A stretch of DNA of 64,000 nucleotides. Origin: Blasia pusilla. Lineage: Eukaryota > Marchantiophyta > Marchantiopsida > Blasiales. The stretch spans positions 17,608,001 to 17,672,000 of the forward strand of contig CM114275.1 of assembly GCA_050084515.1 (NCBI GenBank), read 5' to 3'. The notes beneath the pieces were generated by a model. It was not told the origin of the DNA. It made no database searches and saw nothing but the letters and a program-made list of their open reading frames with translations. Made by a program: the position numbers and the translations under genes. Positions 33,461 to 45,939 of this stretch are shown piece by piece. The stretch's first letter is position 1, and every line of letters starts with the position of its first letter.

Positions 33461-35456
33461 GTTGGAGTGATTCGTATCACCCAAATATATATATATATAT
33501 AGATACACGTTTTGAACAAATGTATCTAATGGTATTCATACACGGGTCATGCAGTTTTGTGACCGCTCTGCTTTTTTAAATGATCACAGCAGGTTGAGAT
33601 CTCTAGGAGGGTTCTGCAATCTCCTCATACTTGTAATTATGATGGCAATCAAAATCTGCTGGTGTGAGAATTTTCTGGAGTACCGTAGCATATGCTCTCC
33701 TTAGTGTACCTGTGAGTTCTTTTCAGCATTTCCTTACACTGGATTCATGTCTGATCTGGAAGTAGTATGTTGTAAGTTGTGTGGGTGGCAAGTAGATGGA
33801 GCTTACATGCTCAAAAGTTGTATGAGATGCAGATAGCATTGTTACTCCTGCTCTTATGTTTAGTGTGACTGAGGAAGTTGTGTGACATCTACGAAAACAT
33901 ACTATTTTGTCCTACTTCTGAACCATTCACATACTTGAGCCACTTTCCTGAGAAACCTCAATCTGAGTCTTGGGGTGTATTACTTATGGGGACCAATCAC
34001 CAAGCCATTATACGAGACTCTAAGAAGTTTGTAAGTGGTGGTGTCTTTCCTGGTCTCTACCTTTCAGATTCACTGGAATGAATTTTTTCTCATGAAGTCC
34101 TAACAAGCCAAATTTGTGCACCCATTGACTTTTCTCTTAATACTTTTGTTAAAAGAAGGGGAGAAAGGAAGAAGTTAGCTAATGTCAGCTAAGGCATTAG
34201 CTATGACTATCTATCTACAACTACCATTCCTTTTGTAGCATGTAAGGTTTAATTCAATTGACATACTAGCATAGTGCTTGCCTGATTAATGTATACTACA
34301 TAAGTCAGGTAAGGACTGTAGCATGCATACCTCGCGATTTGGAATGCACCACATTCTCTCAACACTTTACCCTTCACATGCTTGGGTAATTATTTTGCAA
34401 TTTTAATCTGGTTCTTTCGAATGATGAAGTTCGTGATTGTGATGGTTGGGCCTTGGAACGATTTTATCACGGTACTTGCAGATGGAAAGAAAAAGTCTTA
34501 ATTGCACCTCCTCTCGCAGTCCTTTTGGCAATATAGCCATAGACAACTCGCAAACTTGCAATACTAGACTTCCAAAGCACTTTCAAAGAAGTTGTTTTGG
34601 ACTTACAAATTGCAAGTCCTTGGCTTTCTTACACATGCAAATGAAAGACTACTTACTTGTAAAATACTCCACAAAGACTAATCATGCAAATAGATGCTCT
34701 TAGTCATACATGTCAGTTGTCATCAACATATGTGTAAGATCCATCTATCTTATGAATCTTAAAGAAAGATATTTAATCTTGTGAAGATGGAGAACTTGTA
34801 GGTAAGAAAATATTTTTCAATCTTACATATATTGAAAACATAATGTAAGAAAATAGGTTTATGGTTCACGTTAAATACCTTTCACAAAACACCAAACTAA
34901 AATTAGAATTCTTTTCAATATGAGTATGAAGAACTTTCATTATAAATAGTATAATTTGACTCATAAGGTCAATTGAGTGGATAGTGTATTTATTCTAATC
35001 ATCTAAAGAGCCATAAATTCTCTCATATAGGCTCTAAGACTTTGGATATTCCACAAAAATAATAAGATTTCCAATTTATCTATATTTTTTATTCTACAAT
35101 TAAGTTATATTCTACACGGTATATTTTAATTAGGATGTTGAATTTTCTTTCCTCAAAATATAAATAAGTATTCCATTGAATTAGCTCTCATTTTTTCCTC
35201 TCAAGCGTTAACGTAGAATGAAAGTTTTCCACCAAAACCATGACAATTCTACTAACAATATTAATCAGTTCTAAGAAATGAGAAATAATTGAAATCTCAT
35301 AAGCTTTTAGGTCATGAATTCTTTTTCAATGAATACATATTTTGAAACTTAGCATAATACATAATGACACTTCTTTGTATTTTATGAATGATATACATAA
35401 TCCAAAATGAAAAATGAAAGATTCCTTATTGGAATGTATATGAACTAGCTCTCACG
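33461..35456. other. Intergenic, AT-rich; short (AT)n run near 33,488
   Basis: 3' UTR and intergenic sequence after the host gene. An (AT)-rich microsatellite lies at about 33,485-33,501. From 34,700 to 35,450 the DNA is strongly AT-rich with no coding signal. Confidence 0.5.
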
Positions 35457-35983
35457 TCTGTTGATGTCTTCATGCAACAAGCTCTTCCTTGTCACATCTG
35501 AGTAGCCGATAGGCCAAGATCTATCGTGGATAGGGCGTAGGAGCCAGCGGACTATCATGAGTGTAACTTTGTCTCACGGTGTCGGATGAGGTTGAGGATA
35601 AGTCCACTGTGTCAGGAACGTCGTTTCTGACAACTTTCATGTTGAGGTCTTTCACAGCCGGGTGACTTGTTGACCAGGTTACCCTCCCTTAGTAACCTGT
35701 GCGCCCAGGTTACCAAGGGGATGGCTATTTTTAGGGGAAGAGCCTTTTGGATCTTCCCAACCCCATATAAGAGAGGAAGATGTCTTTCCTAAGCCATCTG
35801 TCTCATGTTGGGCCGTTGGAGCACTTCTCTTGTATGTGTGTGAAATAGGACTAGGGTGCTAGCGTCCGGATTTCTTGATAGCATAGGGTGGACAAGGCTC
35901 GATATGCCGATGTAGATTGAGGAGTGGAGTTTAAGGTCGGGTGTGCCATTTTTTACTACTCTTTATTTTTTACATGAGAAAGT
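35457..35983 (+). mobile_element. Candidate 5' LTR of the methyltransferase-bearing element
   Basis: It starts TGTTGATG. A TATA-like word (ccatataagagagg, about 35,763) and a downstream T-rich stretch are placed as in an LTR promoter. The end is uncertain (perhaps ...TTTTTTACA near 35,983), and no second LTR is present for comparison. Confidence 0.35.
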
Positions 35984-37920
35984 TGTTAGGGGGCTGGTGG
36001 AAATTCATTGTTTGCAGGTAGGCAAGCGAGTTGTCCCAGTTGGGGAGCCCCTGGAGACATGTGTGTGACGTTTTGTGTGTTGTTTTCTGTTCGGAAGGTT
36101 GTGGGCGGAAGCGCTGTCCATTTTTCTTGGATATCATTGGTGTGGGTTGACGGGGGACAACAGTTGTGGGTTGACGGGGGACAATAGTAGAGTGCAGTGC
36201 AGGTTGTGACAACGGGTGGTCACGAGAGTGTCATCTATAGGTGAGCGTGAGGGTTGGAAAACGGGAAGAGAGAAAGCTAGGGCAAGAACATGGTAGCCGC
36301 CAGGAGAGCTAGGTCGCAGCCTCTAGTCTTGAGTTAGGCTTAGGTTATATGTGCGCGGTCAGTAGTACAGTCGCAATCGAAGCGGGTGCGTCCGGAGGAA
36401 GGTGGGGAGTAACACGAGTAGAGGGAGAGGCAAGGCTAGCCGCATAGGACGGCGAGCCGGAAATAAAGGTAGTCGGACAGGGGAGAGCCCCTCCATGGGG
36501 ATTGCGTGCACGTATAGGGCCGCGTCGGGCAGCATGGAGAAGGTGGATTGAGCGGGAGTGGCATATAGGGCCCTCGTGCAATTAAGGAGGGGGGCCCCTG
36601 CATAGGGTCACTGGCGCCACAAGGAGCCGTGTCCGCGAGTATGGAGGAAGCCGCATAGGGCGGCGTGCTAGAGAAAGAGAGCGAAAGAGAGGAATAAGGC
36701 GAAAGTAGGAAGGTCTTGCATAGGACTGCGTGCCTAAGGGAGTGTGGTGGGAGCAGGAGTGAATGTGAGGGGAGTCAAGAGCAGAAGGGTTGCATCTCGA
36801 GAAGCGGGGAAGATAGAGTTAATACGGGAGTGGCAAGGTCCGAGGCCGTGGGGGAGCCAAGCCCGCATAGGGCACTGTGTAGAGCCAGTATGGCTTCAAA
36901 GTATGTGGGTTGGGAGGGGGCTCCATAGGGAGCTGTGCTGTTAAGAAGGAAGGGGAGGTACGGGCGCGCCCGCACGAGGAAGGAGTAGCCGTAGTACAAA
37001 GCCGCGAGCCCGTGAAGTTGGGAGAGCAGAGCTGAAGAACGGACATGGCAAGCGTGCTTACCAAGTTCAGGCCAATGTGGTTGGAACTTTGGACGTGGTT
37101 CATAGGATGAACGTGGTAGGCGGGCTACCAGGTTGAGCAACATATGTGGTAAGAGCTACGACATGATTGAGGAGAGTTACATGGTTGGGGTCAAGATATA
37201 CCCTCTGCACCAATGGGTTGACGATGGAGAGTTAGTGTGCTGATGTCGACAAGTGTTCTGCACCCGGTGACGGGAGGATTGACTTGTTGTGAGAGGAGAT
37301 GGTTGTGCTGCGGAGGTTTCCGAGCCACATGGAGGAGTGAGTGTTGATGGAGCAGTTGATTGGCGGGAGTGATCAGGTTACCCATTCGAGTCCCTTTTCT
37401 CGCACTTATCTTGTGAGATTGAGAGTTATGGGTATCGGGTAGTAGTTGGTGCTAGGTGGATGCAATGATGGTGACGAGTGTAGCCTCTTTTCATGTGTAA
37501 CATGTTGGTGGATATACCGCGGTTGCCGAGTAGGGGTCGCGTGTATGACCCGAGCGTGTCGGTAGGTTAGGAAAGTTAGTGGGAGGCTCATGGTGAGCTT
37601 GAGTGTTGAGTGTGCGTGAGATTGGGTGTGTCATCACGAAATTGACGTTAGCATAGGTGAGCTAGTGAGGAGTGTGGGAGACTCTCGGTGAGTCTGAGTG
37701 CTTGAGTGGATGAGACAGGGTTGTCATCACGGCGTTCTTCCAAGGTTCATAAGAACGGGGTAGTGCGAGCAATAGTAGTGGTGTGATACGGAGTGGAGTG
37801 AGATACCGAGGGGTTACCAGTGAGGAGCTACCTTGACATCCATCCGTGGCTGGATCGTCATCACTAGACACTGGGTCTGGTGACGAGATCGCAGACAGAG
37901 GCAGTATCACTTGGCAGGAG
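35984..37920 (+). other. GC-rich leader with degenerate short repeats
   Basis: No coding frame on the plus strand. A direct repeat gtgggttgacgggggacaa occurs twice in tandem (about 36,143-36,185). Words like GCATAGGGC(G)GCGTGC recur about six times between 36,480 and 36,930. Minus-strand open frames here look like shadows of the composition. Confidence 0.45.
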
Positions 37921-39440
37921 ATGGACGGCATGGACCATCGGGGCATGCATTGTTTCTTGGGTGCAGTGGGCACCATCGACTTAGATGATTTTATCTAGGA
38001 GTTCGACACGTGGTGCAACTTCCAGGAGATACGGACCTCGACACGGTTCAACCCTTTCATGGCATGGAAGGGGTTGTTCCAACACTTGGAGGGTCCTCCG
38101 ATAGATGACTACATGGAGTTTCGATCACTATATTCAGTAGAGATCGATGCCTGGAGGATGTATTGGGCGCCAGGATATGTGTCCACTAGTGGTCGCATGG
38201 CATATGATGGGGTTATGAGAGGAGAGAGACCCACATCATCATCCTGGAGACTAGATGGAGAGGAGGGCTGTGAGATAGGCGATGTGGCAGAGACCTCTGG
38301 TGGTAGAGGACCACCCAACTTCAGTCCCATAGTGGAGTTCTTCCGATAGTTGGGGAAGAGCTACCAGGGCGTAAGCACCGACAAGCTGAAGAGTCTATAG
38401 GATTTTCAACGACGATCGGGTGAGAGTCTGAGAGAGGAATTTATGCGTATGAGGAGGCTGATCATTGCTACGTATGGAGTGACTGAGGCGCAGTTAGTCC
38501 AGTATTGGTACGAGATTCTGGACCGAGAACTACGGAGGAGAGTCCGAGATACGGTGCTAATTCACACAACGAGGTCCACATTGAAGGTGGTCTTTGAGTT
38601 GTCTGAGCGTATTGAGCTCAACATGAGTGAGGAGCAGATAGTGACCGCAAGATTTTCTCGAGAGTCGACTGGTCCACGAGCGATGGTGACCCCACAGGTG
38701 CCACAGCGAGCACCAGTACCACGAGAGCGGGCCAATATGCCTAGAGAGCAGGTCGGGTATCGTGAGCCTATGAGACAACGACCCGTACCTACATATGTTT
38801 CCCAGCATGGACCGATGTTGTCTTGTTGGACGTGTGGAAGGGCCCATAGGCAAAGAGACTGCACACAGCATGGGAGAGGACCACGAGCGCCTCCGATTGC
38901 TCAGGAGCCATAGAGGATGGCCCCACCACAATACTAGTATGACTATTGCCATAGATATGGTCACACTAAGGATAAATATTTTGACCTTCGTCGAGAGGCA
39001 CGTCCAGAGGTAGGCCGAGGGCCTGGGAGCGGTCGTCTTGGAGGAGGTCGAGGAGTTCTTCCTAGACGTGGTGGTAGAGAACCACCATTACTAGAGGAGA
39101 TGGAGCAGGAGCATCAGAGCTGACACTTCTCTCACGCATTGATCTATTGGAGCAGAGGATTACTGCCATGACGATGATGCAGCTCAAGGAAGGCACGGAG
39201 CCGCGAGCAGCTAGCGTGGCTCCAACTTCTACCTCTTACCATGACCCGGGTGAGGATCTCACTAGTATGGGGTTTATGTGTAGTGCAGCTCATGTTGAGG
39301 CAGCTGCAATGGTGACTCACGCTCGGGGTGCTGCGAGAGGCACCAAGCCATCAAGAGGTGGAGTTGAGATTGACCCAACAGAGGGGATGATGGGCGGCAG
39401 GCCAGGGTTCCACAGTCATTCACATTGTCGGAGGCACTAC
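37921..39440 (+). pseudogene. gag of the methyltransferase-bearing element
   Basis: The frame from ATG 37,921 has stops at about 37,996, 38,347 and 38,398. Between and after these, words such as TRFNPFMAWKG, LREEFMRMRRLI and ELRRRVRD fit a retrotransposon gag capsid region. CWTCGRAHRQRDC is a zinc knuckle (C-x2-C-x3-H-x4-C, lacking the usual Gly), and a second, decayed one follows (YCHRYGHTKDKYF, last Cys to Tyr). After about 38,910 the frame is broken repeatedly. The copia element begins at 39,445. Confidence 0.6.
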
Positions 39441-39444
39441 ACAC
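39440..39444. repeat. Copia target-site duplication CACAC, left
   Basis: CACAC directly before the 5' LTR; repeated at 44,751-44,755. Confidence 0.75.
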
Positions 39445-39756
39445 TATTGAAGATTGAGTTACAGTCAAGCTCATGAGACACCTGAACTGCTAGATTTGGT
39501 ACTGACACAAAGTAGGGAATCTTAATCTTGGTTAGTCAGTTAAGGACGATTATCTTAACTAGGATTAGTTAATCACAGTTAGTCTAACTAGAGACTATGG
39601 TTATGGGTAGGGTTAGGATTGCTTGTACATACCCTATATAATTGAGAAGAGCACCAGCCTCCACACATTCTCTCATTGCAAATTTCCTTCTCCATGGTGG
39701 TGTGTGAGTGTGAGAGCCGTTTTCCACCAGTTATGCTTGTTAAGCAGTTTTCCACA
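39445..39756 (+). repeat. Copia 5' LTR
   Basis: It starts TATTGAAG (probably once TGTTGAAG) and ends TTTTCCACA. A TATA box (ccctatataattg, about 39,640) is followed by the leader shared with the 3' LTR. Confidence 0.88.
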
Positions 39757-39768
39757 TAGTATCAGAGC
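39757..39768 (+). promoter_or_regulatory. Copia primer-binding site
   Basis: tagtatcagagc differs by one base from tggtatcagagc, the common plant copia PBS complementary to initiator tRNA-Met. Confidence 0.8.
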
Positions 39769-40273
39769 GGGAGGAGATTATCATTCAAAATTCTTGCTAT
39801 TTGAAGAGAGAAGAGAGGCAAGAGAAGGCACAATTTCAGTTTGGGAGAAGGAAATTTTATTCAGAGCTCAGTGGGTGCAGATTTTAGGTGGAGCTTTGAC
39901 GGTGATAAAACTTTGGAGGCATTTTTTAGGGCTTTCCCGGTCAATTCAGCCGTCTGGGTCCGCTACGGCTAGAATGACACTAAAAGCTGGTTCTAGCCGT
40001 CTTGTAGAGATTATCGAGAGCTTTCCAATGCACCCAAAATTGCTTGATTCTGACACTCTAAGCTCTTGCAGTAATAATTTCAGTGTAGGAAAGTGCAATT
40101 TGTGAAGAAAAAGTTGTGCAGTTTGCTCTCTACAGGCCAATTTTGACTAGTTCTTTCATAGAGTTGATCAATTTTGGAAAATTTGAGGTCGATTTCTGTG
40201 TAGGAGTGGTCTATGCTTCAATTGGAGCAGTAGAAATCTTGAAATCACATTTTTGTGAGTGAAATCGTTTATC

Positions 40274-41150
40274 ATGGAGTATTCCTCAACAACAATCACA
40301 AGCGAGAAGCTAGACAAACAGAATTACAATGTCTAGAAGTTTCGCATGAAAAAATTTCTCATGGGTCAAGAACTATGGGAGCTTGTCATGGGTGATGAGG
40401 CCAAGCCAAAAGGTGACTCAACAGACTTGAATGTGTGCGCTTGGAACAAACGCGCAAGGCAAGTAATCCACTACATTTCAATAACGATCAGTTCGCCAAT
40501 GATAGGTCACATCCAAGATGTTGATATTCCGAAGGAGGCCTGGGATGCATTGGAAAAGCTATTACAGAAATCTACAAAGGCCAAAAAGCTTCAATTGAAA
40601 CAGCAATTGAACGAAGTGAGGAAAGGATCGCAGAGCATCAATGATTATATTTTGAGTATCAGACATATTGTTGATCAGTTGAATAGTATTGGAGTGACAA
40701 TAGAAGATGATAATATGATTTTATTCACTCTTTAAGGCCTTCCAAAGGATTACAAGTCCTTTGAGACCTCTATCTCTGTGAGAGAGAAGTATCCAACCTT
40801 TCAAGAGTTAGTTGCTCTGTTGATCAATGAAGAGATGCGCCTAGTAGGAAGCGGTAGCTCGTCTAGTCTGCAAGAGAGTGCCATATTTGCAGGTTATGGA
40901 TCAAACACAGGCATGGATCGTGGAAGAAACTTCCGTGGTCGTGGTGGATATCAAGCATATGGAGGAAGAGGCACTCAATATAACGTCACTCAATCAACTA
41001 TGAACCAGTACCACACACAATCACAAGACGGTGACGGTGGAAACGGTTGGGGTCAAGGTCAGCAGCAGAGGGTCCCTATATCTTGCAATTAATGTGGGAT
41101 AAAGGATCACTATGCAAAGTTTTGATTCAAGAAGAAGGCAGATATAAGAA
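40274..41150 (+). pseudogene. Copia gag
   Basis: Starts MEYSSTTITSEKLD, then a copia-type capsid region (EAWDALEKLLQKS, LKQQLNEVRKGSQSI), a Gly/Arg-rich stretch and a zinc knuckle CGIKDHYAKF that has lost Cys positions. Stops replace Trp or Arg/Gln codons (for example at about 40,334, 40,733 and 41,091). Confidence 0.8.
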
Positions 41151-41279
41151 CAAGAGCGTTATAGCAACAAAACTATGTGGAGCAAAAACACTAAGAGCAG
41201 TACCAAGAACAACAACATTCACAAACGAAGCATCTCTTGATCATGACTCATCATATGGGAGCAATGGTCAAGAAAGACT

Positions 41280-42640
41280 CGAGAGCAGATTGGAACATTG
41301 AATTCGGTGCATCAAATCACATGACCTCATAAGCGAAATGATTAAGTAGTTTGGAGCTAGTGAAAGATCTTGCAATTGTGCTCATAGGAGATGACATTCA
41401 ACATCATATCATGCATACCGGTAAAGTTCCAATAGCATCAGATGGTCTTTGTGCTCTTGGAAATATTCTCCATGTTCCTACCATTACAAGAAATCTTATC
41501 TCTGTAGGACAAATAGTAGAACAGGGTTATCAAGTGAAGTTTAACGTAGATGGTTGTTTTATTGAAACAATGGATGACCAGACTACGATAGCCAAAAGAA
41601 CTAGATCTGGCAGAATGTTCAAATTAAATGTTTCTATGCCAGAGATTCAAATAGCAATGTATGGTCAAATTGGCCAACAAGTCACAGATCTAAATGTGTG
41701 GCATAAAAGAATTGGACATATGAATCTTCAAAAATTACAGATTCTTTCATCATCTAATATAGTAATAGGACTCCCTAAATTAGCGAGTCCTGCTACGTTA
41801 GAGGTATGTCCTGCTTGCGAATTTGGAAAACAAGTTAGATTTCCTTTTCCAAAGCAAGGTAGAAGAGCATCCAAGATATTGGAGTTGATCCACAGTGATG
41901 TGTGGACAACATCACAACATAGCCTTAGTGGTTGCTAGTACTTTGTTTCATTTATTGATGACTTCTCTAGGTATATATGGGTATACTTTCTGAAAGCCAA
42001 GTTAGAGGTATTCTCAGTGTTCCAAACATTCGGAGTTCTAGTAGAGAAGCAGACTAGACAACACATTCTAAAATTGCGTTGTGATGGAGGAGGAGAGTAT
42101 CTTTCAAGAGAGTTTGATGACTATTTACGTTAGAATGGCATCCAATGTCAAGTGACTTGTCATTACACTCCACAACAAAATGGAGTGGCTGAGAGGAAGA
42201 ATCGACATATTGCTGAAGCGGCACAAGCTATGCTGAATGAGAAGAACATGCTTAAGGTGTATTGGGCAAAGGCTGTAGCATGTGCAGTCTTCTTAATCAA
42301 CCAAACTCCAACAATAGGAGTTCATGATAAAACTCCATCCAAAGTCTTCATAGGAAGTAAATCTGATTTTTCTTTCTTGAAAGTATTTGGCTGTATTTGT
42401 TATGCTCATGTTTCTTCTGAGACACGTCAGAATTAGACCCCAAGTCTGAAAGATGTGTCTTCATTGGCTATGCTCATGGAACTAAGGGGTATAAGTGCTA
42501 CATTCCATCCTTTAGGCACCTTATTATTAGTCGGGATGTTGTCTTTGATGAGCTAAAGTCATGGTATGCTCCATCTGAGCCTATTCCACCTCTAAACTTG
42601 TCTGTTGAGGGGAGAATATGATTGTAAACCAACAGATATT
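41280..42640 (+). pseudogene. Copia protease remnant and integrase
   Basis: A decayed protease stretch (FGASNHMTS, where the active Asp is Gly) leads to WHKRIGHMN ... CPACEFGKQ, the HHCC zinc motif, then the DDE core (HSDVW, FIDDFSRYIWVYFLK, QQNGVAERKNRHI). Stops at about 41,938 and 42,132 and a frameshift near 42,435 break it. Confidence 0.85.
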
Positions 42641-42874
42641 GTCTTCAACTTTCCCAAGTACTAGTGCAGGATTAGGAGAGGCCTAGATTCATCAGTTAAA
42701 TCTGTGAGTCCATGGATGGGAAGAGTACATATTCAGTTTGTTGACACTAGTCAGAGCTCGAGTCAGGTGTCAGAGGCATCTACCTCTAAATAACAACTTT
42801 ATAGATCAAGTAGAGTTACATATCTAGTTCATAGATTCATAAATGAAGGTTTCCTTGCGACACATTATGCATAT

Positions 42875-44330
42875 ATGATGACTACCCTTCAAGAGCAGGA
42901 GCCAAGTTGTCTTGAAGAAGCTGCGAGTAAAGCCGAATGGATTGAAGCTATGGAGGAAGAGCTTGCTGCATTAAGACATCAACAAATACGGAAGCTGGTT
43001 GATATACCTTCCGGTAAGGAAGCTATTGGTTGCAAATGGGTTTACAAAATCAAGCGCAATCAAGATGGTACAATTAATATATACAAAGCGAGATTGGTGG
43101 CTAAGGGCTATGCACAACAATATGGTATCAATTATGAGGAAACATTTAGCCATGTTTCAAAGATGGCGACTACGAGAACAGTGGTTGCACTTGTAGTAAG
43201 TTAGAAGTGGAGATTACATCACATGGACGTCAAGAATGCCTTCTTGAATGGAGATCTATACGAGGAGGTATATATGACTCAACCACCTGGATACGAGTAT
43301 CCCAAGTTTCCATTTCACGATACAGGTTGAAGAAAGCTCTATACGGGCTCAAACAAGCTCCAAGAGCTTGGTATGCCAAGATTACATACATCCTACAAGA
43401 GTTGGGTTTTAGGGTATGTGATTCTGACTCCTTGTTATATGTCTTGAGAGGACAAGATCATACATTTCTCATTGTGTTGTATGTTGACGATCTCTTGATT
43501 ACTGGGAATACTGAAGAAATGATACAACAAGTCAAGCTTAAGTTACAAGCAGAATTTGATATGAAGGACTTCGGAGAACTCAAGTACTTCCTTGGTATTG
43601 AGTTTATCAAGGTTGGAGAGAGCATGTGGTTACTATAACAACAATATGCTCTTCATATGCTTTCAAAATATGATATGACGATTTGTAAGCCAATCTCTAC
43701 ACCGTTGGACCAGAGCGTGAAGCTAAGAGTGGATGAAGGAGAGTTGCTTCCAGGTTCTAATATGTACAGGCGCATGGTTGGAAGTTTGATCTATCTAACT
43801 ATAACCAGACCAGATTTGAGCTATGCTGTTGGCCTAGTGAGCCAGCTTATGCAAGCACCTCGAAAACCTCACCTTGATGTTATGAGGAGGATTATGCGGT
43901 ATGTGAAATTCTCTATTCAATTTGGGCTTCAATTTGAACCTTCTACGAGTTTTCAATTACAGGGATTCACAGATGCTGATTGGACAGGAAGCGTATGTGA
44001 TCGACACTCCACATCCTGTTATTCACTTACTTTGGGAAGTGCAGCTATAAGTTGGGCTTCAAAGAAGAAACCTACAGTTGTTTTATCTTCAACAGAGGCT
44101 AAGAATAGAGGAGCAACCAACGCAGCATGTGAGGCGGTGTGGCTTTATTGATTACTTGTTGAGATTGGTGTTAATAACTTAGGACCTAGTGTAATATATG
44201 TAGACAATATTAATAGCATTAAGCTTGCTAATAACCTTGTGTTTCATGCTCGTACAGAGCATGTTGAGGTGCACTATCATTTATCAGAGAGAAAGTGCTT
44301 GCAGGAGAAATTAATCTTGTGTATATAGGT
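42875..44330 (+). pseudogene. Copia reverse transcriptase and RNase H
   Basis: The RT opens with EAMEEELAALRHQQ, continues through [19 protein letters not shown] and has the catalytic VLYVDDLLITGN (about 43,470). A shift near 43,230-43,330 and stops at 43,204 and 43,636 split it. RNase H follows: GFTDADWTGSVCDRHSTS and VVLSSTEAKNRGA (Glu-Tyr of the usual STEAEY is Lys-Asn). Confidence 0.88.
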
Positions 44331-44440
44331 ATAGATCAGCAAATTATTGACATCTTTACAAAGGCATTGTCTAGAGATAAGTTTGAGATGTTTAGAAAGG
44401 ATTTAGGCGTTAGAGATATCAATATGAGCTTGAGGGGAAG

Positions 44441-44750
44441 TATTGAAGATTGAGTTATAATCAAGCTCATGAGACACCTGAACTGCTATATTTGGTACTC
44501 ACATGAAGTAGGGAAGCTTAATCTTGGTTAGTCAATTAAGCACGATTATCTTAACTAGGGTTAGTTAATCATAGTTAGTCTAACTCGAGACTATGGTTAA
44601 GGGTAGGGTTAGGGTTTCTTGTACAAACCCTATATAATTGAGAAGAGGACCAGCCTCCACACATTCTCTCATTGCAAATTTTGTTCTCCATGGTGGTGTG
44701 TGTGTGAGAGCCGTTTTCCACCAGTTATGCTTGTTTAGCAGTTTTCCACA
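44441..44750 (+). repeat. Copia 3' LTR
   Basis: Matches the 5' LTR end to end. It contains gggtagggttagggtttc (about 44,603), a telo-box-like word weakened in the 5' LTR. Confidence 0.88.
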
Positions 44751-44755
44751 CACAC
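44751..44755. repeat. Copia target-site duplication CACAC, right
   Basis: Matches 39,440-39,444. It lies in a short CA run, so exact placement is less certain. Confidence 0.65.
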
Positions 44756-45149
44756 ACACCATCGATGGTGCCTCAACGACCGATGGTACCTATAGCTCAG
44801 GTAGGTACGTTGACGTCATGAGGAGTTAGAGTGAAAACTCCTATGTCGGCTCGAGTGGAGTCAGTGTCGACTATAGTGTTGGAGGTGGCCACTAGAGTGA
44901 GTCAGAGTCTGCTATTTTCCGCCATAGAGTTGGACCAGCTGAGGTATTTTGGCTCGCCGCCACGTTGTGTGAGCGTGGAGAGGTGACGACTTCTTGTTCA
45001 GAGATAGTTGAGGAGATGGTGGAATTGCTCTCAGAGCCGGTGCTTGAGACGTCCCCCACAGAGTCATGGCATGCGGCGATGGCAAAGTTGGTAGATATGC
45101 CAGCTCGACCGGCCATAGAGTGAGCAGTGGTGACACCTAGAGTAGTGTT
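44756..45149 (+). other. Decayed gag-protease linker of the methyltransferase-bearing element
   Basis: Continuation of the element interrupted by copia. Open frames on both strands are short, and no motif is recognisable before the protease. Confidence 0.4.
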
Positions 45150-45600
45150 ACTAGATAACTGAGCTAGAGTATTTTGCTAGGTTAGTCCGACGGGGATAGT
45201 ATACCACCCACACCGCATCCTACTTGATTCGGGGGCGCAACCCTTGATGTTAGGGAAAGCGGCGTGTTTAGCGTTGGGATTACGGAACTCCGACATTGAG
45301 CCTTGTCCCTTCTAGATACAGACCTCGATTGGGGGCGTGTCACCCACGCAATATATGACTCGACAGGAGATAGTTGTCAAAGTTTATCCAGAGCATGCAA
45401 TAGATAGTGCTATGGTGCGCACACGTGCGATTACAACACCAGCTGAGTCATACGATGTGTTGGTGGGGAGTATAGTGTTATATCCCATACGATTCATCCT
45501 TGACTTCTAGGAGGAGACCGTTGCTTATCGGCCAGGATGGCGGCTAGATGACGGGCAAATGAGTTAGTTACCCAAGCACTTCACGAGACGAGATGGTCGA
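45150..45600 (+). pseudogene. Retrotransposon aspartic protease
   Basis: ILLDSGAQPLMLGKAACLALGL (core LLDSGAQ near 45,225) is the active-site D-S-G-A and following helix of retropepsin-like proteases. YDVLVGSIVLYPIRFILDF further on fits the flap-distal strands and linker. Stops at about 45,315 and 45,508. A linker of about 110 residues then leads into the methyltransferase in the same frame. Confidence 0.65.
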
Positions 45601-45939
45601 TCACGAGATGAATCTATGACCACGTTCGCAACTTTCACACGTGGTGTTAGCTGGCCAGAAGAGTTGTTGGAGGGGAACGCACATGAGGAGGATGTCCCAG
45701 TAGTGGATAGTCCTATGGAGAGATAGGCCATGGTGGGTGTCTCTTCCCATGTTGGCGAGACCTCTTCACCATTATGGGGTACGACTCGAGAGCTACAGAG
45801 GAGTGCCGACGACCTCATGACGCAAGCGTGGAGTCATGCCTTTATTCTAGAGCAGCGAGAGTCAGGTGGCGATCGAGCTTCTCGAGTGGAGACGTTGATC
45901 CTACCGGAAACCACACCCGTTGTGTGGTAGTGCCCATAG

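Larger units (their letters stand above)
39445..44750 (+). mobile_element. Ty1/copia element, complete but inactive
   Basis: LTRs of 312 and 310 bp are about 93-95% alike by eye. PBS-like tagtatcagagc lies directly after the 5' LTR (tRNA-Met type with one change), and the purine tract ttgaggggaag (44,430-44,440) directly before the 3' LTR. TSD is CACAC. Internal order is gag, integrase, RT, RNase H, the copia order. It sits inside the gag-protease interval of the older element. Confidence 0.9.

Noticed and set aside
33485-33501. TATA box for a downstream gene
   Set aside because: It is a short AT microsatellite directly after the host gene stop, with no gene downstream.
36345-37591. Several minus-strand open frames of 60-120 codons
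   Set aside because: GC-rich leader of an LTR element; no motif, low-complexity composition, and the element is coded on the plus strand.
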